DNA of 64,000 bases from Galbibacter kalidii (lineage in GTDB: Bacteria > Bacteroidota > Bacteroidia > Flavobacteriales > Flavobacteriaceae): NCBI RefSeq assembly GCF_026241135.1, contig NZ_JAPFGA010000014.1:1-64000 (forward strand). The letters run 5' to 3'. The notes beneath the pieces were generated by a model that saw only the letters and a program-made list of their open reading frames with translations, was not told the DNA's origin and searched no databases. The position numbers and the translations under genes are program-made. Positions 8,976 to 17,522 of the stretch are shown piece by piece. The first letter of the stretch is position 1. Each line of letters opens with the position of its first letter.

Positions 8976-9836
8976 TTATTTGCCATTGGGTAAATATGTT
9001 TTAATCTGTTTTGCTACTGTTCCTATAATCTCATCTGCCTCTGGTTGATCACCTTCTGTAATTTGATGTGCTACACTGGTTTTCCACGCTCGTTTTACGT
9101 TTATTAATTTAGATTCATCTATTAAATCCTCTGGGGATTGATACGCCAGATTTTTACGTTCCATTTTTTTAAGGAAAATAGGAAGAACCGTTTGCCAGTC
9201 TTCTTTGGTAAACTTTTTTGTTAAATGGTAAAGGTCGTAAAAATCTCTTGGGGCTGTGTATGACCGTTGTTTTAATGCCCTTAATTTTTCTGCTACCACT
9301 TCGGTAATGCTATAACAATTCCCTTTTTGATTGCCTGTTAACTCATCAGAATACGGATGCATAATTGACAGCGCCTCTGTGTCCAGCAACAACATCTCAT
9401 CAGTACTGACTTCGAGTTTTATTTTGGTATGCCAACGATCGGGTGGCAATGGGCGTTGGTTTTTTGAATGATTGGCTCCCCAATATTTTATGTAAACCTG
9501 AAACCCTTTGGGTTCATCCTGAAATGTTAAGGGTTTGATTTTATCTACACTAAATTGTATTCCCGTATTAGCTTCGGTAATTCTGGCTATGCTTTGCAGC
9601 GTCTTTTGGTCTAATACAAAATTTTTATCCAAAGCCGTAAAATCCAAGTCTTCTGAAAACCGATAGTTTTCCATATAGCATTTGCGTAGACACGTTCCGC
9701 CTTTAAACACCAAATCGTCTTTGTAATGTGCTACAAAAACCGATAGAAAATGCCCCAACACATAGTCTTTATCTACCGTATCCGGTGGCACTTTCCATTC
9801 TTGAGCTTTTTTTACAATCTCTTTTTGTAGAATCAT
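8976..9836 (-). CDS. AbiEii/AbiGii-family nucleotidyltransferase toxin
   Basis: The product has 286 residues. The nucleotidyltransferase core is visible: VFKGGTCLRKCY (residues about 43-54), then the acidic motif RFSEDLDFTALD (about 58-70), followed by KLEVSTDE and the C-terminal ALKQRSYTAPRDFYDLYHL helix typical of the family. In characterised members the enzyme transfers nucleotides to tRNA or other acceptors and blocks growth or phage propagation. The preceding gene ends at 9837, one base upstream of this ATG, so the two are translationally coupled as antitoxin then toxin. This is the usual order and orientation for AbiE type IV systems. Confidence 0.88.
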   Translation of the reverse strand: MILQKEIVKKAQEWKVPPDTVDKDYVLGHFLSVFVAHYKDDLVFKGGTCLRKCYMENYRFSEDLDFTALDKNFVLDQKTLQSIARITEANTGIQFSVDKIKPLTFQDEPKGFQVYIKYWGANHSKNQRPLPPDRWHTKIKLEVSTDEMLLLDTEALSIMHPYSDELTGNQKGNCYSITEVVAEKLRALKQRSYTAPRDFYDLYHLTKKFTKEDWQTVLPIFLKKMERKNLAYQSPEDLIDESKLINVKRAWKTSVAHQITEGDQPEADEIIGTVAKQIKTYLPNGK

Positions 9837-10640
9837 CTAATATTCATTTTGTGCCATTTGTAATAGGTTTTCTTTACTTGTGTTTAAGCGTAATTTCCAT
9901 TCGCTTACAAACTCACCTTTTTCTATACCCCCTGCATCTATTAAGTTGTATCGCTTATTTACCTGTGTTTTTGCATAATTAATAAAACTTTGTAGTTTTT
10001 CTTTATGAAATAAGGTTGCTAAATACCCCATCCGTTTTATCAGGGCTATATTATTATAGGATTTTGTGTATTCTATTAGTTTATTATTGGTTAGTTTGGA
10101 TGTAGCGAAAGCCTTTATTAAGTCTGCAAAACCACCTGCATAACGAGGTTGGTCAAAACAATCTACCAAGGTCATTTCCATATCGGTTATGGAAAAGCTG
10201 TCGTCACCGTATCCTTCCTGAATAGCACCTATATTTTTAGTTGATTTTACACTTACAAATTTTATGGTAGAACCCAATATTTGTGTCTCCCTTTTGCGTT
10301 GTGTGGTTTTTACAAATATTGTATTAGGAAATCGTTCTGTTAGCCCGTGATAGTATAAAGCGGACCAATAGGCAATACTACTGTTCTGGCTTATAAAAGT
10401 TGCCAATACGTTTACATTGTTATAATTAGGTTTAGCATACACCCCTCGCTCTATACGTACTAATAATTCTTTTTGGTAAAGGTTTTCTACCAACTCATTA
10501 ACGTTGTTGGCTAGCTTTTCAGGAAGCTGTGAAGCCAAGTCCTTTAAATTAAAGTATAAGATTTCATAATCTTCCAAATACTTTAATAGCCCAATTTGGT
10601 TTTCGTTTAAACTTTCTGATATGTAGGTGCTTTTTGCCAT
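9837..10640 (-). CDS. AbiEi-type antitoxin / transcriptional repressor
   Basis: The product has 267 residues. An N-terminal winged-helix part (ENQIGLLKYLEDYEILYFNLKDLASQLPEKL, then VRIERGVYAKPNYN) precedes the AbiEi core with GLTERFPNTIFVKTTQRKR and DMEMTLVDCFDQPRYAGG, the latter being the conserved signature of this antitoxin family. Known homologues repress their own operon by binding repeats upstream and neutralise the partner toxin without direct contact. It sits directly upstream of the nucleotidyltransferase toxin with no gap. No clear operator repeat is visible by eye in the 40 bp upstream. Confidence 0.85.
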   Translation of the reverse strand: MAKSTYISESLNENQIGLLKYLEDYEILYFNLKDLASQLPEKLANNVNELVENLYQKELLVRIERGVYAKPNYNNVNVLATFISQNSSIAYWSALYYHGLTERFPNTIFVKTTQRKRETQILGSTIKFVSVKSTKNIGAIQEGYGDDSFSITDMEMTLVDCFDQPRYAGGFADLIKAFATSKLTNNKLIEYTKSYNNIALIKRMGYLATLFHKEKLQSFINYAKTQVNKRYNLIDAGGIEKGEFVSEWKLRLNTSKENLLQMAQNEY

Positions 10641-10903
10641 TACCTTTTATGTTTCAACAGACCCTAAAAAATGGGGTCTATTGTTACACGAATGGTAAAG
10701 GTAATTTATTTGTTTTAAAAATCTCCACTTTTTATTAAAAAAGTACGGACGAATTGCGATTGGCATAATGATGTATTCGTGTAGGGCAACAGCCTTCTCA
10801 ATTTGCCCGCGCGCCAGCTGGCTCCCCTCTTCAGAGGAAGAGGGGTGGCTCAGCTCAGGAACTGAGGTGAGACGGGGTGTTTTGATAGCCCATGCTTTTG
10901 GTT

Positions 10904-11626
10904 TTAGCAGCAAATGTTTGCTTTTATCCCGGAGACTTTGGTATACTCCGGGGCGGTGGCGCCATAGACACTTTTGACGTATTTTTTTACATCCAAGGCG
11001 ATGTCGTACAGGCCGGTGTCCTCGGCATACAACAACTCGTTTCGCTCTATAAGTGCGGCGTTGAGCTCGGCTTCGGTTTGGTCTACGGCTTTGGTGCTTT
11101 CCACCATGGCTGTTTGATAGTTTTTTACTTCTTCCAATTTTAGCTCTTCTATATTGGGATTGTAGTTGGGTATGTTTTCCAACAGTTGTATCAATTTTGA
11201 AAAATTGTCTGCTAATTGTGTAAAGGATTGACGGGAAGTCGAAATCGTGACGGTCTCCACCTCTATTTCCTCTTCGCTGTCCTTCTTTATCTGCCTTTTG
11301 CCCTGAATCAGGTTGTTTAAGGACTTGGCCTGGGCAAAATCTCCTTCGGAAAGGTTCAGGATGTCCAGTTGGTTGATGATCCTTGTGGTGGTTGGCCTTA
11401 GGTCTTCATAGGCGTCCTGTCTGGCGTGAATGGCTTTTTTGTTGGTAGCGCGTTTTTCCTCCACCTTGTTTAAGACTTCCGTTGCCTTGGTGTACAATTG
11501 TTTGAGGTTTTCCGTTTTTAACACCTCTACTGCGGGGTTGTACGCTCCAAATACAGAAATTTGTTCAATCATTTTCTGTAGGTTGGCCACATTTATGGCA
11601 TGGCCGGTTTCATAAGTTTGACTCAT
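10904..11626 (-). CDS. Conserved coiled-coil protein of unknown function
   Basis: The product has 240 residues. It is mostly alpha-helical and highly charged (VEEKRATNKKAIHARQDAYEDLRPTTTRI, TKAVDQTEAELNAALIERNELLY) and ends in YGATAPEYTKVSGIKANICC. There is no signal peptide or membrane span, so it is cytoplasmic. I recognise the type as a recurrent flavobacterial hypothetical protein, but no function is known to me. A copy of its 3' end persists at 8565-8622, suggesting duplication and loss of a paralogue. Confidence 0.6.
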   Translation of the reverse strand: MSQTYETGHAINVANLQKMIEQISVFGAYNPAVEVLKTENLKQLYTKATEVLNKVEEKRATNKKAIHARQDAYEDLRPTTTRIINQLDILNLSEGDFAQAKSLNNLIQGKRQIKKDSEEEIEVETVTISTSRQSFTQLADNFSKLIQLLENIPNYNPNIEELKLEEVKNYQTAMVESTKAVDQTEAELNAALIERNELLYAEDTGLYDIALDVKKYVKSVYGATAPEYTKVSGIKANICC

Positions 11627-11843
11627 AATATATTATATTTTATAGTTATAGGATATAAATATATAGTATATAATGTTAATTTTCTGTGAAGAAGTTATTT
11701 TATCTTGTTAAATAGTGATTATAATAAGAAAACAAAACCTCTTTAAGGTTTAAAATTAAAGATTGGAAATTTGTTTTATTGGGTTTGTTGGAATGTTGAC
11801 CCGCAAAGTCGGGAGACTTTGCGGAGCGGGTGCTTAGTACTTT

Positions 11844-13085
11844 TTATGTTCTTGGCCTGGCAACTTGACACACTTTAAACGTTTTAATTAATTGACCAAT
11901 TTTCAAAACAGAATTATAAATGTCAAGTGTTTTATTTAAAAAATCTATATACTTTATTTGGTATTCTTCATCAGGTCTACGAGTTATTGGGTAGTAACTG
12001 ATAATCTGTGTATTACTATCTACTTTCGTTTTAAAATGATTAATTCCATTGCGCAGTTTATTATCAAATGAGTTAACATATAAATCTTTTGGAATAGGGT
12101 CACTAGAAAGAATTAAAATATCAAGTCTATTTCCGTGATTTAATGCTTGAAAAGTTGATGCATCAGTTACATTTCTCGGTGTTCCGGCAGGTATATTATT
12201 TTGATTACCTCTCTCAAATAAGTTTTGTAATCTGAAGATTATATGACTTGTTCTTCCAATAAATTCAAAGCAATCACAGTAAAAGCTTTTAATTTTATTG
12301 AATTCTTGTGTTCCAGCAAAACTATCACTAGTTGTCTCTTTATTATATGCATAATATAAATTATCTTTAATCTTTGAAAATTGAATATTTAATAAACTGA
12401 TTTCACTTCTTAATTTATTTATTTCTTCTTCTGTTACTATGTCTAAGTAAATAGTTTTGAAGTCTGTATTATTGATGTATTCTTCATTAAAAACCTTATC
12501 GTTTAGCCATTCTACAAATTGTGTGTGATTTTCAAAATCTATCCAAGGATATACAAGAAAATTAAGAACAAGAAAATATAATTGTTGATAGTCTAAATCG
12601 TGTTTACAATCAAAGATTTTTGAAGGATGTGTTTTTCCAATAATTCTCTTTGATAATTTTACTATTAGCGGTTTGTTCCAATTAGCGTATGCCTTATTTA
12701 AATCTTGAAAATTTTCCCAATCTTCATCATTGTGGAATTTTCTTTGGTCTTTTACTTGTTTTAATTTTTCTAACTTTCTAGGTGGCATACGCATAGTAGC
12801 CATATGAGTTTTATGTGGTGTTGTACTTGGTTTTTCCGTTGGCAGAGTATCACTAAACTCATAAAAATAATCTCCTTTGTCAAATTCTCCGTTGATAAGA
12901 TTTCCTTTAATTACTTTGAAATCCCACGATGCCTTTTTAAAGTCAACAGTCAGTTCTGAATTTAGTAAGGATGAGCAATTTGGACATTCAAAGCTAATAG
13001 GAAGCTTTTCTTTTTCGGGTATTTGGACTCTAAGGTTAGTAACCTTTTCACAATTATTACATTCAATATGAAATCTTGTCCACAT
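11844..13085 (-). CDS. Zinc-ribbon-bearing protein of unknown function
   Basis: I place the start at the ATG at 13085 (413 residues; MWTRFHIECNNCEK) because the unit's boundary repeat GTGCTTAATACC lies just upstream of it, inside the longer frame. The N-terminus has a CxxC...CxxC zinc-ribbon pattern (ECNNCEK at about residues 8-14, ECPNCSS at about 35-41). The rest is helical and charged with no motif I recognise; one stretch (ILILSSDPIPKDLYVNSFDNKLRNGINHFKTK) reads like a HEPN-type segment. The cassette context suggests an accessory, perhaps defensive, function; this is inference. Confidence 0.6.
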   Translation of the reverse strand: MWTRFHIECNNCEKVTNLRVQIPEKEKLPISFECPNCSSLLNSELTVDFKKASWDFKVIKGNLINGEFDKGDYFYEFSDTLPTEKPSTTPHKTHMATMRMPPRKLEKLKQVKDQRKFHNDEDWENFQDLNKAYANWNKPLIVKLSKRIIGKTHPSKIFDCKHDLDYQQLYFLVLNFLVYPWIDFENHTQFVEWLNDKVFNEEYINNTDFKTIYLDIVTEEEINKLRSEISLLNIQFSKIKDNLYYAYNKETTSDSFAGTQEFNKIKSFYCDCFEFIGRTSHIIFRLQNLFERGNQNNIPAGTPRNVTDASTFQALNHGNRLDILILSSDPIPKDLYVNSFDNKLRNGINHFKTKVDSNTQIISYYPITRRPDEEYQIKYIDFLNKTLDIYNSVLKIGQLIKTFKVCQVARPRT

Positions 13086-13163
13086 TTTTTTGGTATTAAG
13101 CACAACGGTTTGTGTATGGTGCATATCCCGCAGGGTATACACTATACATCGTGTTATGGGCTT

Positions 13164-14252
13164 TTATTTTATTTCTTTATTTAATTGTTGCAAAATCTCA
13201 ATATTTCTCATTAATTCTTGATTTGAAATAGTTGTTGGTTTATGAACAACACTATTTCTAAACATTCTCATATAGTCAAACTCTTTGAGTAATCCATATT
13301 GCTCCTCTTCATTTCTCATTAGTGCATTTATAGCATTTCTAACATTGTGAACTTCCCTTTTATGTTTACGTGCTTTTCTTAAAATCTCTTGTTCTAACTC
13401 AGTCCATAATTGCAAGAATGTGCCTAAATTGGCTGGAGCTATTTCTGAACGTAATTCTAATTCTATCTCTTTACAAATTTCCTCGATTCTGTCGTTTTTA
13501 GGATAAAGTGCATTTTCTGGTATCCTGTCAAAATCTTTACCCCAAAAACTATCATTGTTAGGAATTTCAATTTTTGCGATTAAGCGGCTATTTAAATCAA
13601 GCTCTCCTTTGTATTCGTATTCGTTTGTAATGTCGTCAGTACCTACTAAAAAACCTTCTTGAAAGTAAGGTCTTAATGCTTGCGGTGGCGTAATACTTAA
13701 AAGCCTAATATTAACTAAATCGTGTTCTGAATTAGTTGAGATTCTATTTGAGTAATATGGTAAACCAAGAACGTATACAAATGCAGTCTCCTGGTCGTTT
13801 TTGTATTGAGCAAAAGAGCAGGCCACACGCAATGATTGAGTAATATCAATCAACGGGGTCTCGGTTACCTCATAATGTTGTAAAACACTCCATTGAATGA
13901 GCTTTTTTCTTCGAAATTCTGCTAACCCATCAACTTTATGCTTCTTAAAAAGATCAACTAATATTTTACTTGCACTATATAATTTATCAAATCGATAATC
14001 TAATTCTTGCTGTGTTAAATGTTCCCCACGATATATAGTTGGATAAAAAGTAGATTTATTTGCTTTGTTCCTATAGTCATTTTTCTGACCTCGAAAGAAA
14101 AGTAAATGGTCTTTATTCAAATATGAGAGTTTTGCAACTTGTTCGACTAATTCTCGGTAATTATTTACTGGAAACCCTGCATCTTTACCAACATCTTTTG
14201 GAGTAGTATGCTTGTAAAGTTCACTTGTTAATCTACCGTAAATTTGTCTCAC
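13164..14252 (-). CDS. FRG-domain protein with HEPN-like C-terminus
   Basis: The product has 362 residues. The FRG domain is recognised by HLLFFRGQKNDY (about residues 49-60), STFYPTIYRGE and IQWSVLQHYEVTETPLIDIT (the conserved LQHYG-T-LLDWT-like motif). The C-terminal 110 residues resemble a HEPN-like helical domain with RNAINALMRNEEE and DYMRMFRNSVVHKP. FRG proteins are frequently found in defence islands and toxin contexts. The biochemical activity of the domain is not settled in my knowledge. It lies in the cassette-like array with an imperfect boundary repeat. Confidence 0.75.
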   Translation of the reverse strand: MRQIYGRLTSELYKHTTPKDVGKDAGFPVNNYRELVEQVAKLSYLNKDHLLFFRGQKNDYRNKANKSTFYPTIYRGEHLTQQELDYRFDKLYSASKILVDLFKKHKVDGLAEFRRKKLIQWSVLQHYEVTETPLIDITQSLRVACSFAQYKNDQETAFVYVLGLPYYSNRISTNSEHDLVNIRLLSITPPQALRPYFQEGFLVGTDDITNEYEYKGELDLNSRLIAKIEIPNNDSFWGKDFDRIPENALYPKNDRIEEICKEIELELRSEIAPANLGTFLQLWTELEQEILRKARKHKREVHNVRNAINALMRNEEEQYGLLKEFDYMRMFRNSVVHKPTTISNQELMRNIEILQQLNKEIK

Positions 14253-14462
14253 TTATTGTTCTTGTTTTAATTATTTTTATGTGTAATAACCCAACATACC
14301 CCTATTAAAAATCGAGATATAAACAGGCTTTATATCTTTTTATTCCTCCCCGAAAATAATCAAATTTATGGGAAGTATCCTTGTAAGGTCCCGTAAAATG
14401 GGATGTTTATTATTTTTAAAATTTACAGGCTTGTGCAACAACTACCATTATTGTAGCACGTT

Positions 14463-14876
14463 TTATTTTCTTCGCGTAATTGCAAACATTGATATTTTTA
14501 AAGGGCAGTCCATAAATTTTTCGGTATTCAGCGAAATATCACCTTCCGACAATACCTTGTTGATTTTCCCTTTTATGTCCTCTTTATCTATTAATTTAAT
14601 TCCATTATTGTCTAGTTGACCTATGAAACCACGTACTACACTTCTAACAGTTGGCTCAATTATCATAGAGTTCAGTTCCTCTTTTGATTCTACCAAACAA
14701 TCTTGATTTTCCACTTGTTCAAATTCCACTGTGTATCCAATATTAAAATCAACAGGATTTTCATTTACATTAAGAGCGGTTACTTCGATGGCTGAAAGAA
14801 ACTGTCCTTCGAATTCATTTTTAGATTTGCAGTTAAACAAAATCAATAGGATGAATAAAGGTATAATTTTTTTCAT
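14463..14876 (-). CDS. Small lipoprotein of unknown function
   Basis: I chose the ATG at 14876 (137 residues) because it begins a lipoprotein signal, MKKIIPLFILLILFNCKSKN, with cysteine at residue 16. The longer frame to 14951 runs back through the array boundary repeat GTGCTACAA (14893-14901). The mature part has no recognised domain (EVTALNVNENPVDFNIGYTVEFE). It forms a one-gene unit in the array with a perfect 9-bp bracket (TTGTAGCAC at 14451-14459). Confidence 0.65.
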   Translation of the reverse strand: MKKIIPLFILLILFNCKSKNEFEGQFLSAIEVTALNVNENPVDFNIGYTVEFEQVENQDCLVESKEELNSMIIEPTVRSVVRGFIGQLDNNGIKLIDKEDIKGKINKVLSEGDISLNTEKFMDCPLKISMFAITRRK

Positions 14877-14964
14877 TTCGTAAGTTTTAAATGTGCTACA
14901 ATGGTCTCGTATACCCGGACTGCAAATCCGCATTATCGAGGGGTTTGTCATTATCTTTATTGTT

Positions 14965-15765
14965 TTACTTCTGTGTATTTGGTTGTTTAGCTATAACTTC
15001 CTTAAAATCTTTTATCGATTCATTATTTATTTCCCTCCAATTTTCCACACTTGCCATTACGATTAAAGCATTTTCATCTTGAATGTCTGAAATTATATCA
15101 AACTCTTTTGGGATTGATTGTTTATTTGTATAAGTGTAAACTATAAAATCAACCAAAAAGAGCCCGAATGCATTTTCACCTATTTGATAAGTTGAAAAAG
15201 GACCTCTTGAGAATTCGTTTTTAACCTTGCACTTAAAAAAATAAGAATCTAAACCTGTATCGTCTTGTATTTCATTAAAGTTATTTATTAACCCTGAATG
15301 CGAAATAAATAAATTTGCATCCAGTATCCCTCTTAATTTTTCTTCATAAGATTCTGGGAGTTTATATTTTTCAAACAGAAAATGATTTGATATGCTTGCC
15401 CTCCAAACCAATGAGTAATTAAATAGTTTTAACGCATTATAAGATACTTTGAAACACTCCAAAATACTGTTGACACCACCTGAGTGAACCTTGAATTTAT
15501 CTTTCTCGTTAGTATAATTATGTATGCTTGTTAGTTTCCTGGCAAAATAGGTCTCAAGTCTTTCAAATCGTTTTTCACAGTTTGAACAAAAAATAAAATC
15601 TTCTTTTGGGATACTTTGTATTTTGCTTTGTTTCCCGGTGATGTCAATTTGAATACCATGCCTTGGCTTAGCCTCAAAAAGTCTTTCTCCCATGAATTTT
15701 GGTATGATATGGGAATTTTTTTTATCGGCTTCTGCTTTTAAACAAAGTTTACATTTTGGCATCAC
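14965..15765 (-). CDS. HNH-like zinc-binding protein, putative nuclease
   Basis: The product has 266 residues. It opens with CKLC (residues 5-8), SHIIPKFMGERLF (about 18-30) and, after about 35 residues, FCSNCEKRFERLE. This C-x2-C ... SHIIP ... C-x2-C arrangement is that of an HNH/zinc-finger fold often seen in uncharacterised nuclease-like proteins. The rest is without recognised motifs. It is the last gene of a tight minus-strand run starting at 17146 (gap of 12 bp to the upstream gene). Nuclease activity is inference. Confidence 0.55.
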   Translation of the reverse strand: MMPKCKLCLKAEADKKNSHIIPKFMGERLFEAKPRHGIQIDITGKQSKIQSIPKEDFIFCSNCEKRFERLETYFARKLTSIHNYTNEKDKFKVHSGGVNSILECFKVSYNALKLFNYSLVWRASISNHFLFEKYKLPESYEEKLRGILDANLFISHSGLINNFNEIQDDTGLDSYFFKCKVKNEFSRGPFSTYQIGENAFGLFLVDFIVYTYTNKQSIPKEFDIISDIQDENALIVMASVENWREINNESIKDFKEVIAKQPNTQK

Positions 15766-15777
15766 CTATTTTTTTAA

Positions 15778-16320
15778 CTATTTCGATTTATCCAATTTGA
15801 TTTTAACTTCCTTGTTGCTAGTGTTTTTATAAGTTAAAAACCATTTGGAATTATATATTCGTTCAATGTCTTTATCGAGTGAGACAGATAGAATAAAGCT
15901 TTTAATTTCCTTTGGGTTTAAATTTAAGACCCTAAGCTTTCCAGTTTGCGTAGCAAAATTGGTTATATCGTTCACTTCATTATTGTACATCTTAATCACT
16001 AATTCTTTCCCGTTCTCAAAAGGACGAAATTTGATGCCACGCATTATCTTTCTTGAATATTCTGATGAATTAAATATATCCAACTTAACTCTTATAGCTA
16101 ACTTTTCAGTTTCATTTGTTATAGAGTTCATGGACTTGAAACCTCCGGACGAGTTTCTTTTTAAAAAAGAATAATCTACTTCGTTGACAAACACCTTTAT
16201 TTTACCCAGCCTTGCTATCCTATTTAGTAAAGCCCCTAAGACTACCCCTAGTAAAGTACCGACGACTCCTATTAAAGCTGAAAAATTATCTTCTATCAAT
16301 TTTGTTATAGTCTGTAGCAT
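15778..16320 (-). CDS. Membrane-anchored protein of unknown function
   Basis: I chose the ATG at 16320 (180 residues, MLQTITKLIEDNFSALIG), which starts just before a single N-terminal membrane helix (SALIGVVGTLLGVVLGALLNRI). The longer frame overlaps the upstream 34-residue ORF. The remainder looks like a beta-rich extramembrane domain (KIKVFVNEVDYSF, LRVLNLNPKEIKSFILSVSL). The gene is 12 bp upstream of the HNH-like gene, so the two are probably co-translated. No family is recognised. Confidence 0.55.
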   Translation of the reverse strand: MLQTITKLIEDNFSALIGVVGTLLGVVLGALLNRIARLGKIKVFVNEVDYSFLKRNSSGGFKSMNSITNETEKLAIRVKLDIFNSSEYSRKIMRGIKFRPFENGKELVIKMYNNEVNDITNFATQTGKLRVLNLNPKEIKSFILSVSLDKDIERIYNSKWFLTYKNTSNKEVKIKLDKSK

Positions 16321-16330
16321 TATATTTCTA

Positions 16331-16435
16331 TTATTCCACCGTTTCTTTTTTCTCCTCAACCCTAACCCGCGTCATTATAGCAATAAGCAAGTTTTTTAAC
16401 GACTCTAATATTTGATTTTCAATAATATTGTCCAT
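16331..16435 (-). CDS. 34-residue microprotein candidate
   Basis: ATG at 16435, TAA at 16331-16333. The product begins MDNIIENQILESLKNLL and ends in EEKKETVE, a plausible amphipathic helix. It fills the gap between the 47-residue ORF and the membrane-protein gene with 10-bp spacing and fits the run of small genes here. Coding status rests on position and composition only. Confidence 0.4.
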   Translation of the reverse strand: MDNIIENQILESLKNLLIAIMTRVRVEEKKETVE

Positions 16436-16441
16436 AATCAT

Positions 16442-16585
16442 TTACTTCTTAGGCTTTGACTTTTCCGATGTAGGAGTTTTAGATGCTTGAAATTGAGTTG
16501 ATGGATGTTTAGGGGGCTTTGAAATAGTTCTTCCAAGCCCCACTGCCTTTCCTTTTTTCCCTTTAGGTTTATTGCCCTTTGCCAT
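16442..16585 (-). CDS. 47-residue Lys/Pro-rich basic microprotein
   Basis: ATG at 16585, TAA at 16442-16444. It starts MAKGNKPKGKKGKAVGLGRT, then ISKPPKHPSTQF, and ends KSKPKK. The start MAK-G-N and the G-R-T-(V/I)-x-K-P-P core match the neighbouring 42-residue ORF, so the two are paralogues. That similarity argues that both are genuinely translated. It is very basic and could bind nucleic acid or membranes; function is unknown. Confidence 0.55.
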   Translation of the reverse strand: MAKGNKPKGKKGKAVGLGRTISKPPKHPSTQFQASKTPTSEKSKPKK

Positions 16586-16587
16586 TA

Positions 16588-16716
16588 CTATTTTTTTGGA
16601 GGTGTTTGTGACGGTTTTGAAAGGGGTGGTTTTGGAACCGTTCGTCCTTTATTTGCTCCATCCCGTCCCGGATTTGATGGATTTGTTTTCGGTCTTGAAT
16701 TGCCTTTTTTAGCCAT
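16588..16716 (-). CDS. 42-residue Lys/Pro-rich basic microprotein
   Basis: ATG at 16716, TAG at 16588-16590. It starts MAKKGNSRPKTNPSNPG, has a GRTVPKPPLSKP core and ends PPKK. It overlaps the end of the upstream membrane-protein gene by 8 bp, which indicates translational coupling. It shares start and core motif with the 47-residue ORF 2 bp downstream. Confidence 0.55.
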   Translation of the reverse strand: MAKKGNSRPKTNPSNPGRDGANKGRTVPKPPLSKPSQTPPKK

Positions 16717-17146
16717 GTTTACTTAAATTTAAAATCGAAAAAATTAGAATTAAAAGAATGCCTAGCCCCAATAAAATAATGGAAGCCAAGTTTAAAATTG
16801 ATATTTTATTATTTCGTCTGTCTATGTTGCACGATAGTTTTTCATAGGAAATATTGCTATCTAAATCCTGAACTGTTTTTTCATTATATCGACTGGAAAG
16901 GTAATGAGACAAAAGATTAACAAATAAAGTAATGGCTAAAGCAATCCAACCGGTTGCTATTATCCATAAACTAATGGACTTTTCTAAAGGTGAAATTTTG
17001 TCAAAAAATGTCATGGTTAACCCCAAAGCTCCTGAAGAGATATAGGTTATGTACTTTTCAAAATCATCATCACTTTTGCTTTTTTCTTCAAGAATAGACC
17101 TTCTATATTCTTTCCACTCGTTAATTTCTTCTTCGGATTTTTCCAT
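16709..17146 (-). CDS. Membrane protein with two to three helices, unknown function
   Basis: I chose the ATG at 17146 (145 residues, MEKSEEEINEWKEYRR). A charged N-terminal helix is followed by hydrophobic segments (ISSGALGLTMTFF, LWIIATGWIALAITLFVNLL, ILNLASIILLGLGILLILIFSIL). The layout resembles small SLATT-like membrane proteins found in conflict systems, but I cannot confirm a family. It heads an apparent six-gene run with three microproteins, a membrane-anchored protein and an HNH-like protein. Confidence 0.6.
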   Translation of the reverse strand: MEKSEEEINEWKEYRRSILEEKSKSDDDFEKYITYISSGALGLTMTFFDKISPLEKSISLWIIATGWIALAITLFVNLLSHYLSSRYNEKTVQDLDSNISYEKLSCNIDRRNNKISILNLASIILLGLGILLILIFSILNLSKHG

Positions 17147-17522
17147 ATTATCCAACTTCAAACACACCAATTGCTTTGGCAGTTTAAATCAGTTAAATTT
17201 AGTTAAATCATAAAAATACTACGTAACCAAAACAATACCACCCTGTTTTTCAAAAAGTTATTATCGTGTTTTTAACAAGTGTTTAGACAGATAAATTGGG
17301 GGTAGTGGAATTGAGAATGGTGGGCTTACAGACTTCTCACCTATTCATCTCTCTACGAGTTAAAAACTTGCGAGAGCGGGGGCAACGGTTGACAATATGG
17401 CCAGTAAGGGATTTCGGGATTTTTTCCTATCAGGGTACACGAATCTTTGAAGCGGGCTACAAACCTTTGTATACTGCTGAAACCCTTATTGGCTATATTG
17501 TGTGTTGCCACCATGTGCTTTT
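17147..17522. other. Intercassette spacer
   Basis: There is no gene. The segment around ACGAGTTAAAAACTTGCGAG (about 17356-17375) recurs as AAAAACTCGCGGGAGCGGGG-type sequence at about 19016-19036 and 23715-23740. The right end of the DUF4236 unit bracket (GTTGCCACCA) is at 17504-17513. Confidence 0.5.

Noticed and set aside
11756-11768. 12-base match to the reverse complement of guide 1
   Set aside because: It lies at the wrong (seed-distal) end of the guide and in AT-rich sequence, so it is expected by chance.
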